Positions 11,090-21,969 of a stretch of DNA of 64,000 nucleotides are shown one piece after another. Under the pieces are notes generated by a model. It worked only from the letters and a program-made list of their open reading frames with translations, made no database searches and had not been told where the DNA came from. Position 1 is the first letter of the stretch. Every line of letters begins with the position of its first letter. The position numbers and the translations under genes are program-made. Origin of the DNA: Planococcus citri (Eukaryota; Arthropoda; Insecta; Hemiptera; Pseudococcidae); the NCBI RefSeq assembly GCF_950023065.1, contig NC_088679.1, forward strand, positions 66,030,001 to 66,094,000. The letters run 5' to 3'.

Positions 11090-13215
11090 TGGAAAAAATG
11101 AACAAAAAGTAACCAAAAAAGTTACAAAATGCGAGCAAAATATTATAATGCGGAAAAAATTACAAAGAGAGTGAAAATTTTTATCAATGATTGGTCAAAA
11201 GGAACACTTGAACTTTTTGACAATTTGACAATGACGAATGCCAAAAAAGTGAGACTATTTCACAACATTTCAGTAAAAAAGCAAGATTTTTTTGTCAAAA
11301 ATGTGAGACTTTTTGGGAACTTTATGGTTGAAAAGCGAAAAATCTGAGTTATTTTCTGACAAAAACGAGACTTTTTGACAACTTTGACGATAGGATCAAC
11401 TTTTCGCTATTTTTAATTAAAAGCAATGCTTTGACAATTTTAGCAAAAGACAGGATTTTTCGCAATTTTCAATAAAAAAGGAAGACTTATCAAAAATTTT
11501 TACTAAGAAGAGATTTTTGACTAGAGTGTGATTTTTTGGAAATTTTTAATAAAAAATTGAAATTTTTTCACAGTTTTTGGCAAAAAGTTAGACTTTTGAC
11601 CAAAATTTTTCAGGAAAAAATGTGAGGCTTTTTAAGATTTACTCGTATTTTGGCAAAAACCAAAAATTCTGAGCAATTTTTGGCTAAAATGAGACTTTTT
11701 AGCAATTTTGATGAAAAGTGGAACTTTTTACATTTGAAAGCAAGACTGATAATTTTACCGAAGAGAAGAGCTTTTTAGACAACATTTAGAAAAAAAGTAA
11801 ATTGACTAAAAAGTGAGTATATTTTGCAACATTTTGGTGAAAAAGCAAATTTTTGGACTGGAAAGCGAAAAATTTCAACAATTTTTGATGAAAAGGTGAT
11901 ATATTTTTTATAGTTTTTGATAAACAGCTAGATTTGGACAATTTTAGCAAAAGGCGGGGCTTTTTAGCAATTTTTGGAAAGAAACGTAACTTTTTGGGAG
12001 TCAAAAAGAAGAAAATCTGAGTAATTTTCGGGATTCGGACAAAAACTATACGCTTTTTGCTTTTGGCATTTTTGACGAAAGCTCCAACTTGTTGTTATTT
12101 TTGTTTGAAAACAAGATTTTGACGAGTCTAGCAAAGGGCAGGAGTTTTTGGGCAACTTTTGGCAATAAAGGGTGGCTTATTAGAAATTTTTAATTAAGTA
12201 AATTTTTATAGACTTTCGACCAAATAAGGGAGACTTTGATCATTTTAAGCAGAAAGTGAGAATTTTTGACGATTTTTGATGAAAACAAAATATTCTTTGG
12301 CAGGCTTTGGAAAAAAGATTTGTTGATAAAGGCATATTACTTTATTAGCAATTTCTGGAGAAACTCTGGACTTTTAGCCAATTTTGGAAGGAAAGTGTGA
12401 GATTTTTTGGCATTTTTTTGAAAGGACAGGGCTTTTTAGCCAAGCTGTTAGTTAAAAAGAGGAACTTGATAAATATTTTTATTTTAAAAAAATGACGCTC
12501 ATTGGACATTTTTTGATCAGAAAAGTGAAAATTTCTGGTAACTTTTGACGAAAAAGTGCGATTTTTCTCAGAGAATGAGAAATGAGACCTTTATTTTCAT
12601 TTTTTTTTAAGATACTTTAAAGTGAGGTTTTTTTGGCAATTTTCGATAGAACGCTAGACTTGGCTAATTTCAACGAAGTAATTTCTGATAAATAACTTTA
12701 TTGGCCCATTTTGGGGGGAAAATGTGAGACTTTTTCGTGTTTTTTTTTGCAAATAACTTGATCAAAAATTTCAAGCAATTTTTGCAATTTTTGCCAAAAA
12801 CGAGTTTTAGCAATTTTCAGGTAAAAAGCGAAACACTACCTACGTTTTTTTAGCAAAAAAACAAAATTTACGTTGAAATACGAGTAATAAACATTTTTGG
12901 AATTTTTTGACAAAAAAGTGAGACTTTTTCGAAATTTTTTTCAGAAGAATTGAGACTTATTCACCATTTTTTTGGAATAAACGAGACTTTGGCGTTTTGA
13001 GACGAAAAGGTGAGATTTTTTGGCAATTTTCGGCAAAGCACAAGACTTGGTCAATTTTACCAAAATGCAAAACTTTTTATCAATTTTCGTTAAAAAAAAA
13101 AAAAAAAAAACGAAACTTCGAAAAAGTGAGTTTTTTTTCTATTAGAAATTTTTAGTAAAAAAATGACAATTTTTGGCAATTATTGACAAATACTGAGACT
13201 TTTGGCAATTCTCGT
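11090..13215 (+). repeat. Degenerate minisatellite tract with conserved head module
   Basis: The tract opens with AAAAAGTAACCAAAAAAGTTACAAAATGCGAGCAAAATATT (11105-11145), then continues for 2 kb with GACTTTTTGGCAATTTTNGGCAAAAA-type units. The same head occurs before the tract at 62812-62855 (+) and, inverted, at 26051-26120, so head and tract form one repeat family. Confidence 0.78.
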
Positions 13216-13281
13216 CAGAGGAGTAAGATCAAAAATACATACGACAAAGGAGTGGTTGTTGAGCTTTTCTAGGCTACATTA

Positions 13282-14979
13282 TAGTCCGGCATATGACAAT
13301 AGGAGTAATTGCACCCCCCCCCCCGCGCCGATCGGCCGGGACAACTTTTTTCTTAAAGGAGACATCCTAAGGAACATTTTAAAGCAAACTTGCCAAAAAA
13401 AAAGTTGGCCTTACTTACAAAATGGCGGCCATTTTGATTGACAGGCCTGCCGAAATCGCAGAGTTTGCGTTTTAACATAGGACTTGCACGAACTTTTTCA
13501 AACTCTACCAAGGTAGATCGAAAGATCATGCTAAAATTTATCACCTGTCAAAATTTCAAGAGCTAAAGTGCGTTTTTCGATTTTTGGTGAATTTTTGAAA
13601 ATCGAATTTAGGCCAAAAATGAGGGAAAAAATCAAAATTTTCCCAAATTGACCAAGAAAGCTGAAATTTGGGATATACCCTATTTTCGACATGCCAAATC
13701 GATTGGAAACGGTTTCAACCCGTTTTGAGCAGTTCTGGAGCCTCCAGCAGACTTTTTAAAACTCGAAATTCCCACAAAATTCCATCAAATTGGAGTTGGA
13801 AACCCGAAATTAATTCTGCAAACTAATTTCAATACGCTACGAAGTACTGCAGGTGAATTTCAAGTCGTTTTGGATCCTCTAGCGACTTTTTGAAAATTCC
13901 CGAAGCCTCCAGCAGATTTTTGAAACTTTAAATTTTCACAAAATTTCATCAAATGGAGATGGAAAGATGCAATTTACTCTACAGTCCAATTTTAACACCC
14001 TCTGAAGACGACTTCAGGTGGGCTCAAGTAATTTTAGGGCCTCCAGCGACTTTTTTTTGAAAATTACTGGAGCCTCCAGCAGATTTTTGAAACTTTCAAT
14101 TTTCACAAAATTTCATCAAATGGAGATAGAAATCTGAAATTTACTCTGCACTCCAATTTTAACACCCTCTGAAGACGACTTCAGATGGGTTAAAGTCATT
14201 TTAGGGCCTCCAGCGACTTTTTTGAAAATTACTGGAGCCTCCAGTAGATTTTTGAAACTTGAAATTTCCCCAACATTAATTTATCAAATGGAGTTGGCAA
14301 GCTGAAATTTACTTCGCAGACTACATAGTGGTTTCAAATGGTTTTGAAGCTTCCAGCTACTTTTAGGAAATTTCAATTTTGCAAAAAAACGTCATACGAC
14401 CTTTCAAAAAGTTGCTGGAGGCTCCAAAACGACTTGAAATTCACCAGCAGTCAACTTTGTAGCGTATTGAAATTAATTCTGCAAACTAATTTCAATTCTT
14501 AGTTTGATGATATTTTGGGGAAATTTCAAGTTTAAAAAATCTACTGGAGGCTCCAGTAATTTTCAAAAAAGTCGCTGGAGGCCCTAAACTGACTTGAACC
14601 CACCTGACGCGTCATCTTCAGAGGGTGTTAAAATTGGAGTGTAGAGTAAATTTCAGATTTCGATCTCCATTTGATGAAATTTTGTGAAAATTTAAAGTTT
14701 CAAAAATCTGCTGGAGGCTTCAGGAATTTTCAAAAAGTCGCTGGAGGATCCAAAACGACTTGAAATTCACCTGCAGTACTTCGTAGCGTATTGAAATTAA
14801 TTTTTAGAATAAATTTTAGCTTTACAACTCCAATTTCATGGAATTTTGTGGGAATTTCGTTTTTTGGCAAGTTTGCTTTAAAATGTTCCTTAGGATGTCC
14901 CCTTTAAGAAAAAAGTTGTCCCGGAGGATCGGCGGGGGGGGGGGGGGTGCAATTACTCCTATTGTCATATGCCGGACTA
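13282..14979. mobile_element. Large foldback DNA element with TTA target duplication
   Basis: The ends TAGTCCGGCATATGACAATA (13282) and its exact inverse ending at 14979 are flanked by TTA at 13279-13281 and 14980-14982, a TWA duplication as made by PIF/Harbinger. Next inward are a C/G run and GATCGGC..GGGACAACTTTTTTCTTAAA, also inverted. The left arm contains about three direct copies of a module around GCCTCCAGCAGATTTTTGAAACTT (near 13904, 14068 and 14235). The right arm carries inverted copies, so the 1.7 kb can fold into one long hairpin with a loop near 14330-14400. No transposase is present. Confidence 0.8.
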
Positions 14980-14982
14980 TTA

Positions 14983-15662
14983 ACATTATTCATAAATTCA
15001 TATCGACCAGTTCAATTCGTATTTTTAAAAAATACGATATTTTATCCACTATAGTATAGAATCGATTTACACGTGTTTTGTATATGCAGACGTAGATACT
15101 GTCAAAAATACGCTGATTTTGGTCACCCGAGTTTATAATAATAGTATTTCGCTTATGACATTCGTATTTCTACCTTATACGCTATAGACCCTTTTATCGT
15201 AACGACAATAAATTGAAGCGGGTATCGCGTCAAAGTGTCGAGTCTACGCGAAATATTAACGAGTCCACGCGACTGAATCATTCACGTCAATTTTCCGTAG
15301 GCCTATACTTTCGAGTGACATATTGAAAAAGAAGTGCAGCGCGGAAAAAAAAATACACGTCGTAGATACGTGTTGCTTATTGTAGATTTTTTCGCAACTT
15401 GCGACAACGTTCGCTATACAAACCAAAAAATATCAATGTTCTCTAAAATTAAAAATTGTTGGTACTTGATGTATGACATCGTCGCAAATAGCGATGCTGT
15501 CAACGAGACGTATATATAGAAGAATGTATGAATTTGAAAACACGACGGGCCCCGCTGAAAAGATTGACATTTCAACACGCCACCGTATATACCTTTGTAT
15601 AATATGTAACGAGCACTTTTACTAATTTAAAAGTCTTTTTTTTGGTAGGTATCCGAAATTAA
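14983..15662. other. Non-repetitive CpG-richer stretch upstream of the CELF exon
   Basis: Unlike its surroundings this stretch has many CG dinucleotides and no visible repeats. No exon other than 15685-15733 was recognised. It may hold intronic regulatory DNA. Confidence 0.4.
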
Positions 15663-15684
15663 AATATTTCTATCTTGTTTTCAG
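15663..15684 (+). promoter_or_regulatory. 3' splice site of the CELF exon
   Basis: A pyrimidine-rich run, TTTCTATCTTGTTTTCAG, ends immediately before the first coding base of the 49-nt exon. The AG is at 15683-15684. Its quality and exact position relative to the conserved reading frame support the exon call. Confidence 0.88.
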
Positions 15685-15733
15685 ATGCATCATCCTATTC
15701 AAATGAAACCCGCCGATAGTGAAAATCGAAACG
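15685..15733 (+). CDS. Internal 49-nt coding exon of a CELF/Bruno RNA-binding protein, end of RRM1
   Basis: The exon reads MHHPIQMKPADSENRN plus one leftover base (G). This is the end of the first RNA-recognition motif of CELF1/CELF2 and fly Bruno (arrest, bru2), where the order is LPG-MHHPIQMKPADSE followed by the linker and RRM2. CELF3-6/bru3 proteins carry a different version (MNRPIQVKPADSE), so this is the CELF1/2 type. The length is the same 49 nt as I recall for the vertebrate CELF1/2 exon. It is preceded by a pyrimidine-rich acceptor ending TTTTCAG and followed by GTGAGT. It leaves phase 1, so the next exon should supply the last two bases of the E codon in ERKLF. CELF proteins bind GU-rich RNA and control splicing, decay and translation. 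Neighbouring exons were not found in the window. The paralogue (arrest or bru2) cannot be told from 16 residues, so no symbol is given. Confidence 0.93.
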
Positions 15734-15742
15734 GTGAGTTAT
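15734..15742 (+). promoter_or_regulatory. 5' splice site of the CELF exon, start of a very long intron
   Basis: ACG is followed by GTGAGTTAT, a strong GTRAGT donor. No RRM2-coding exon (RKLFVGMLSKK-like) was found between here and 64000, so the intron it opens appears to be at least 48 kb long. It contains the recursive splice site at 51489/51490. Confidence 0.88.
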
Positions 15743-17099
15743 CCTTATATTTTTCTCTAAACGCTATACCTACCTTAAAAAAAACACGAAATTTTGATTT
15801 AAAAGCTAACCTGGCTGAAAGAAGACTTTTATTGCGCGAGTTTTACGCTATTAATAATTAATATAGAAGAAGAGCTATTAATTTAGAAAGAGCATTACGG
15901 TGTTTTGTGTAGTTTACTGTTTAATAGCGCCATCCCATCCATGATGAGAGAACCATTCGGTTAAAATATTCAAAAGCTCGGCGGCTATTTTTCTTGTAGA
16001 AATCGTCGAACCGTGGTCAATATTTCTTGTGTTAGTGTTTCCGTACCTACTTCGTATTCGTGACCTTTCTATTTTATCGTATTTCGTATCAATTGCCCGT
16101 TTAATTCGGTTTGACTCTCGTTATCAGCCAGTGACTCGATAGTATCGTGGTGAATTTCTCTGAAACTAAATAAAAAACAGCGTAAAAAATCTGGGAATAG
16201 TTTTATCGAGTTGAGAGGGGAGATGTACTATTAAAATATGACTAATTATGAAACGTATATTTTGTAAAATGGATTTGAAAAAAAAATAGGTTAGTTAGGT
16301 ACTCGTAGTAGGTACATGAATATCGCATGTAATAATTCGATCGAATAAAAATACATAAATTTTGATGAGATGGGAAAATACATACTCGTAAAATATATAA
16401 TTCGAATAATTAGCTCAATGACAGTCTCATAATTGACCGCGAAGGCTGAGGACCTAATGGCTTTTGAGCCATTTCTGTTCCTGCGAAGAATATCCATCAT
16501 TACTTTCTGGAGTCAGCTTCTGCCGTAGAGTAGGTAGGTTCCATGCCATGTTCTCCTCTACCACCTATTTTAAATTTAAAAATGAAATTAATAAAAGTGA
16601 TACACAAACACAATAAATATCTATGTATAATTTTTTATACTGGAAAAATGTTCTGTTCTATTCACGGTATTCAATTTGAAAAAAATGTGCAATTAAGAAC
16701 GATGCTTCAATGAGTCAACATAAATTACTGCTTTGTTTTCATACGATTAAATTCCATATAAAATGACTCCCGCTGATTATAAATCTGCTTCAATTTGTCG
16801 ATGGATTCCCCTCGGTGAAAATTAGCTAGGTATTTGGACAACTGTGCAGACTTGACTACAAAGCTATAGTTATTCTTTTTTCGAAACGAAAGCGTTTGTT
16901 TCAGAAAAATTGAAAAATATAGGTATGTATTGAAAAGACAGTTTATTCATATACCTTAAATATTCTTAGTTTAAAGTGCAACCAGCAAAAAGTGTTCAGT
17001 TGGCTGACATTTTTGCAGCCCAAAAAATTCAATTACTTAGCAGATTTGTAAATATTGGTCTAAAATATCGGAGAGGACCTACCTCGAATATTTTTAGTT
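15743..17099. other. Start of the long CELF intron; no gene seen
   Basis: Mostly unique AT-rich DNA with scattered GTAGGTA words. No exon-like segment was found. Confidence 0.5.
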
Positions 17100-19140
17100 T
17101 ATGAAAGTGGTTGAGCATTTTTGAAAAATTTTAAGAGCAATTTGCGATTTTCAAAAAATATCGTGTGACTGATCAACATAGATGAAAATTTTGTGAAAAA
17201 TTTGAATATTTCAACAAAAATGTTTTTTGAGCATTTTTTAAGAATTTTGAGCCTAAACTTGAGTCATGATTTTCACGATTTTCGAAAAAGGTGTCACTTA
17301 TAAGATTAAGCAAAATGGTTTTAAATTTTGGGAAAATATCATAAATTTCTACCAACATTTTCTTGAGCAATTTTGAAGCATTTTCAGACCAAACACGATT
17401 TATGTAGTTTTCGAAAAAGATGCCATGCGACCTATCAAGATGGTTTACAAATTTAGGATAAAATCAAGAATTTCTACAAAAAGGTCGATTTTTTCATTAT
17501 CTTTTATTGTTTTCAAGTTTTTAAAAGCATTTTAAGGTTCAAAAATCCACTCAAAAAGCTGAAATTTTTCATAAATGCTCAAAAAAATTTTAATAGAATT
17601 AATTATTGATAATTTTTCTGAAATTGTAACCCATTTTGAAAGGTTGCATGGCATTTTGAAAGGTTGCATGGCATTTTTTCTGGATCCAATTTTCCAAAAA
17701 GTGCTCAAAAAAGTTTGATTTTCTGTTTAAATTTACCCATTTTGTTCGGTCGTATGACACTATTTTCAAAAAAAGGCCAAAAATCATGACCCAAATAAGG
17801 GATTACAATCTTTTAAAAAATGCTCAGAAACATTTTGGTCGAAATATTTAAATTTCTTACAAAATTTTGACCCATTCATGACCAAATGTTGAGATCAAAA
17901 TTCTTCAAAAGTAAGGTACTCTCTAAATTTGAAACAGTCAATTTCACTGCTTAGCAGTCACGACATTTTGCCTTTTTAAAGCAGTAGTTTTTTTTTACTG
18001 CAAAACAGTGAAAAATTACTGAATTGGTCAGTCAAAATGATTTTTTACTGACCAATTCAGTAATTTTTCACTGTTTTGCAGTAAAAAAAACTACTGCTTT
18101 AAAAAGGCAAAATGTCGTGACTGCTAAGCAGTGAAATTGACTGTTTCAAATTTAGAGAGTACCTAGTACCTACCTGCCTACTCTAAAAAATGTTGATAAG
18201 AATTTTTGATTTCCTTCGAAATTTTAACCCATTTGGATCGATATTATAATGATACATTTTCAGAAATTCTCAAACTCAGTAGGTATATAATTTTGGGCTC
18301 AAACTTCTCCAAAGGCGCTCAACAAAACTTTCGATGGAAAATTTTGATTTTCTGCGGAAATTTTAACCCATTTCAATGAACAGCTTGATACTTTTTTCAA
18401 AAAAAAAATCCAAAAAAATGCTCAACAAAATTTTTGTTCAAATAAGCATTTGAATTTTTCACAAAATTTCAACCCATTCAGGATCAAATATTGTGATCAA
18501 AATTTTTCAAAAGCACTCAAATAAAGTTTTGATCAGAATTTTTGATTTCATTTCGAAATTTCAACCCATTTTTACAGGTCTTATGATACATTTAAAAAAT
18601 TTTCAAATCAGGATTCAATTTTGACTGAGCCCAAGTCTCCAAAAATGCTCAAAAAAATTGATGGAAATTATGATTTTTGGTCGAAATTTGAATTCAAAAT
18701 TCTTCAAAAATACCCAAAAAAAAAACATTTTTGTCAAAATATTTGAATTCATCACAAAATTTCAGCCCATTTTGAAAGTTTCCATCATTTTTTTTTCAAA
18801 AATTTTTAAAAATCATGACCAAATTTTGGAATTTAAATTCTTTAAAACTGCTCAAAAAAGTTTTGACGAGAATTTTTGATTTTCTTTCGAAATTTCAACC
18901 TCGTTTGATAAGTCTCATGATACTACATACCTATTTAAAAATTGTCAAAATCAGGATCCAATTCTGAGCTCAATAGTTTCCAAAAATGCTCAAAAAGAGT
19001 TGTGATAAATATTTTGATTTTTTTCAAGAAATTTTTTTCAAAAACTATAAAAATCATGACCAAATTTTGAACGAAAAATTCTTCATAAATGCTCAAAAAC
19101 ATTTCTGTCAAAAAATTTTAACCTATTTTGATGATTTTTA
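17100..19140. repeat. Degenerate tandem repeat, unit about 100-180 bp
   Basis: Words such as AATGCTCAAAAAA, GAAATTTCAACCCATTTT and GGTCTCATGATAC recur in the same order about ten times (for example near 17627, 18228, 18367, 18472, 18563, 18765 and 18896). Copies are strongly diverged. The palindromic MITE at 17914-18164 is inserted in it. Confidence 0.65.
17914..18164. mobile_element. Near-perfect palindromic MITE, 251 bp
   Basis: The sequence starts AGGTACTCTCTAAATTTG and ends with the exact inverse. Arms of about 115 bp differ by one T in a T run and enclose a loop of about 20 nt (around 18029-18048). Very high arm identity suggests recent insertion or maintenance by conversion. No unambiguous target duplication is visible, so the superfamily is open. 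Confidence 0.75.
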
Positions 19141-20989
19141 ACGCCACTTTAATTATTCTGCAATCTGCATACATGCAGTTCATTTGAACTTGGAGTTCGA
19201 AGGAGAGAGGGAATGAGTATAAAATTCGACTGAGCTCCATTATGCGAGCTGTTTTTTTTTTTTTACGAATTTTGGCTCAATGGATGTGGGACGATATTCC
19301 CTTATGTTATGGGTGCAAGTGAATGTTTTACGGTTCCTGACTTGGTGACACCTAAGCAGCCATTTTTATGCAAAGTTGACTCAAAAATCACATTTAGCGT
19401 CCCATTGTGCCACTAACCATCTCAAGCCATTTCGAAAATAGGGGGTTTTTAGTCTTTTTTTTTTTTTTTAGTAATCATTAATGATTTATACGTACCTACT
19501 CGCAAATCATTTCTTTCCAATTTAAACGGACAGTGGATCGACTCTCATAAATGCATTGGTTTTGTTCATATGCCATTCGAGCCAGGGATTTGTCCTGAGA
19601 AACGAAAAGATAACATCGATAATTATAAGACGGATAAAAATACACTGTAGTGATTTAGTTATTCGTAACAATAAACAATAATGTTCATCTTATTAAACTA
19701 GAATTCCAATTACACATCGTTTAACTAGAACTTATTACTACGTGGCACATGGCAATTTTCAAAACATACATATTCCGCTAAGGCAGATTTCTAATGAAGT
19801 TGAAAATGATTTCGATTGAGTCATATCGACTGGTTTACCAGATCGCTGATAATCCATCTGAAAACCCAACTACGTTCTACTTGTATGTACGTATACCTAG
19901 ACCTACACGTCGCACATCCTTTATTAAATATGGAATACATAAAAAAATATACGACGAATATATTCTGACTGAAATGCAATTATAACGGATAAACGTTGTT
20001 GTGCGAGGCAAAAACCGAATTATATTGATTCAAACGTCGCTGTCAATTTTCTAACAAAATCACCTTGTCAAAGACTAGATAATCTTGTTATTTTAATGAT
20101 CCAAAAGGAAAACATTGTGGGAAAACTTCGCGCTGTTTGGTGCTCTATATATTTACGTATACCTTACTATATCGTATAACGACGTAAAAACCCTCCTTAT
20201 TTACCTGCCACTAGGTTCGAAAGGAAGCTACGTATAGGTATATTTTACATTTACGTATAGGTATGAGACTCCTTACATCGAAGCTTCGAGGCTTGAGTAT
20301 TATAGGTAGGTAGGTATACGATTCGCTGTATAGTGAAGTGATTTATAAAACGACGTTATTAGTTAGCTGTGCTGTGCGAGTTAAGAAATAGATTCTCTTG
20401 TATTGTATTTAGAGGCCGGCCGCGCAATATTAGAATACACACGGTTCGATTCTTAATTAGCGTTCGCAAATAGCAAACTTGGTTTTATAGTTTTGAACCA
20501 GCGTAAATTACTCTACACGGTGTACGTCTACGTTGTTCTTCGTAGGTCGTAAAATAATAGCATTACCTATTGACAATATTTACAAAATGATAATTTGGAT
20601 TAGTGTTATTAAATTTGCAAAAAAAAAGAAAAAAAAAATCAAAATTTTGTAATTTGAGATAGGTTGCTCGATGTTTTTACTTTTTTTTATGTCGTTCTAC
20701 GGTGACCTTATCAGTTTCACTGGGTTTGTTGAAATTTCCTCGAAGTCAGATAATATTACTATTGGACGACAGGAAGAGTGCATACTTTGAATTCGGTTTC
20801 CGTTGCGCATGATTAGGCGTGCGATTTTCTGAGCGTACGTCTTCGTCGTAAACATAGGTTGGCAACACTGTTCAATGGTTCATGTTGAATATCGCTTGTT
20901 ATGTATCGTACAAGTGCCTGCTGCGCTGTGTGTACTGGTGCCTGTGTGTCAATGTAAATGCAAGCTCGTGTGTGTTACCGTTTTATGAA
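19141..20989. other. No gene seen; unique region upstream of the alternative first exon
   Basis: After an AT-rich part to about 19490 the sequence becomes non-repetitive and richer in CG. TTGGCAACACTG near 20860 resembles a hAT end but has no partner. No exon was recognised. Confidence 0.4.
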
Positions 20990-21444
20990 AATGTATACGA
21001 CATCGTACGCGTATGTAAAATAATCTTACTTGTACCTAGAGTCAGTAGAAGTGAGTTGTGATTTTTCACACGATTATAGTATATAGTTTAACATTAACCA
21101 GCGCAGGTTTCGTATCGTCGTGCGTATACGTGTACGTGTCCAGACGTAAACCCGAAAGTTTGGTGCGATTACCATGGTGTTTGTTGTATTTGATGTAAAC
21201 GGCGTAATGATGATGGTAAATGTTTAATTGATCTGTGTCGTTCTTATCGTTTAATCTTCGGCGGACGTCAGCTCGTCGTGTGATCTGTTCTGTGCTCGAA
21301 GCTCGGGTGTGATTCAAGTCGTAACTGGTGTCGTAGGTATTTCCTATTCGCAAAACACACGCTACACGATAGAATTAGTACTACCAAAGCAGCCAAGCTC
21401 ATACTGTATATTCGAGTAATACTACTACGTTCAACAAATATGTT
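20990..21444 (+). promoter_or_regulatory. Possible promoter and 5' UTR upstream of the alternative first exon
   Basis: This CpG-richer, non-repetitive stretch precedes the start codon at 21445. It contains an initiator-like TCAGTAG near 21045 and AT-rich boxes such as GATTATAGTATATAG near 21070, but no single TATA plus initiator arrangement stands out. A minimal upstream ORF, ATG TTA TGA at 21440-21448, overlaps the start ATG of the exon. The promoter call rests on position and composition only. Confidence 0.3.
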
Positions 21445-21655
21445 ATGAAGAGTAAACGGTACTGTCCTTACCCGGTGATACAATACAGTGGTAATAATCT
21501 AACCACATCTTCATCCGCCAATCTACACTCGTTACCGACCAACGTAGTATATCAAACAGACGCCAGCCCTTACGCGAATACAGAGAATTTGTATTATTGT
21601 TATTTCACCGATCCGAATTTGGTGTCGCCGTCACCGATGCCGTACGCTTCACCCG
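21445..21655 (+). CDS. Candidate alternative first coding exon of the CELF gene (or first exon of a nested gene)
   Basis: A 70-codon open segment starts MKSKRYCPYPVIQYSG, is rich in S, N, Y and P, and ends YFTDPNLVSPSPMPYASPG at a strong donor (CACCCG|GTAAGTT). It contains no low-complexity repeat, uses CG-containing codons unlike the surrounding AT-rich DNA, and looks like real coding sequence. It ends in phase 1 with a G, exactly as the 49-nt exon does, so it could splice to the same RRM2 exon. That would make a CELF isoform whose N-terminus replaces RRM1. The frame is open back to 21379 but has no earlier ATG, so 21445 is chosen as the start. I do not recognise the peptide as any known domain. 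Alternatives are a nested gene on the same strand or a chance open frame. Phase agreement alone has a one-in-three chance. Confidence 0.6.
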
Positions 21656-21662
21656 GTAAGTT
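21656..21662 (+). promoter_or_regulatory. 5' splice site of the alternative first exon
   Basis: GTAAGTT after CACCCG is close to the metazoan donor consensus. After it the reading frame runs into a CTG/TTG-rich microsatellite-like stretch coding for poly-C (21670-21700), consistent with intron. Confidence 0.6.
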
Positions 21663-21969
21663 CTGCTTCTACTTCTGCTGTTGTTGTTGTTGTTTAATCT
21701 TGTCAAGTGTATTCTGCTGCTCGACTATATTGCTGTCTTCGTCTCCGAAACCTTATCTGTTCTGTACAATTTAACCACACGTTTTACTGTCGTCGTCATC
21801 GTGTGAAATGTCATCGTTGTGCTTATATGCTTACTTTATTACGTCCGTAGAGGTGTTGGTTTACATATCAGATAGAAAAATTACCGCAAACAGGAAGGTT
21901 ACATACTCGAATACTAGATAAAATAGACACGATTTCCAGTAGCTGTCGTCTGTCATTATCAATTCCTCC
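21663..21969. other. Intronic stretch after the alternative first exon
   Basis: A short TGT/TTG-rich run (21675-21700) is followed by unique sequence up to the hAT target site ATTCCTCC at 21962-21969. Confidence 0.45.

Noticed and set aside
12811..12830. CAATTTTCAG joined to GTAAAAAG, a second possible recursive site
   Set aside because: It arises from the minisatellite unit, has a weak pyrimidine tract and a poor donor, and lies upstream of the CELF exon.
15625..15655. TTTTTTTGGTAG|GTATCC just upstream of the CELF exon
   Set aside because: The donor half is weak and the TAGGTA word is the dispersed GGTAGGTA motif of this genome.
20440..20470. GGTTCGATTC resembling a tRNA B box
   Set aside because: No A box or cloverleaf around it; no tRNA gene was found anywhere in the window.
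20855..20875. TTGGCAACACTG as a hAT transposon end
   Set aside because: No inverted partner or 8-bp duplication could be found nearby.
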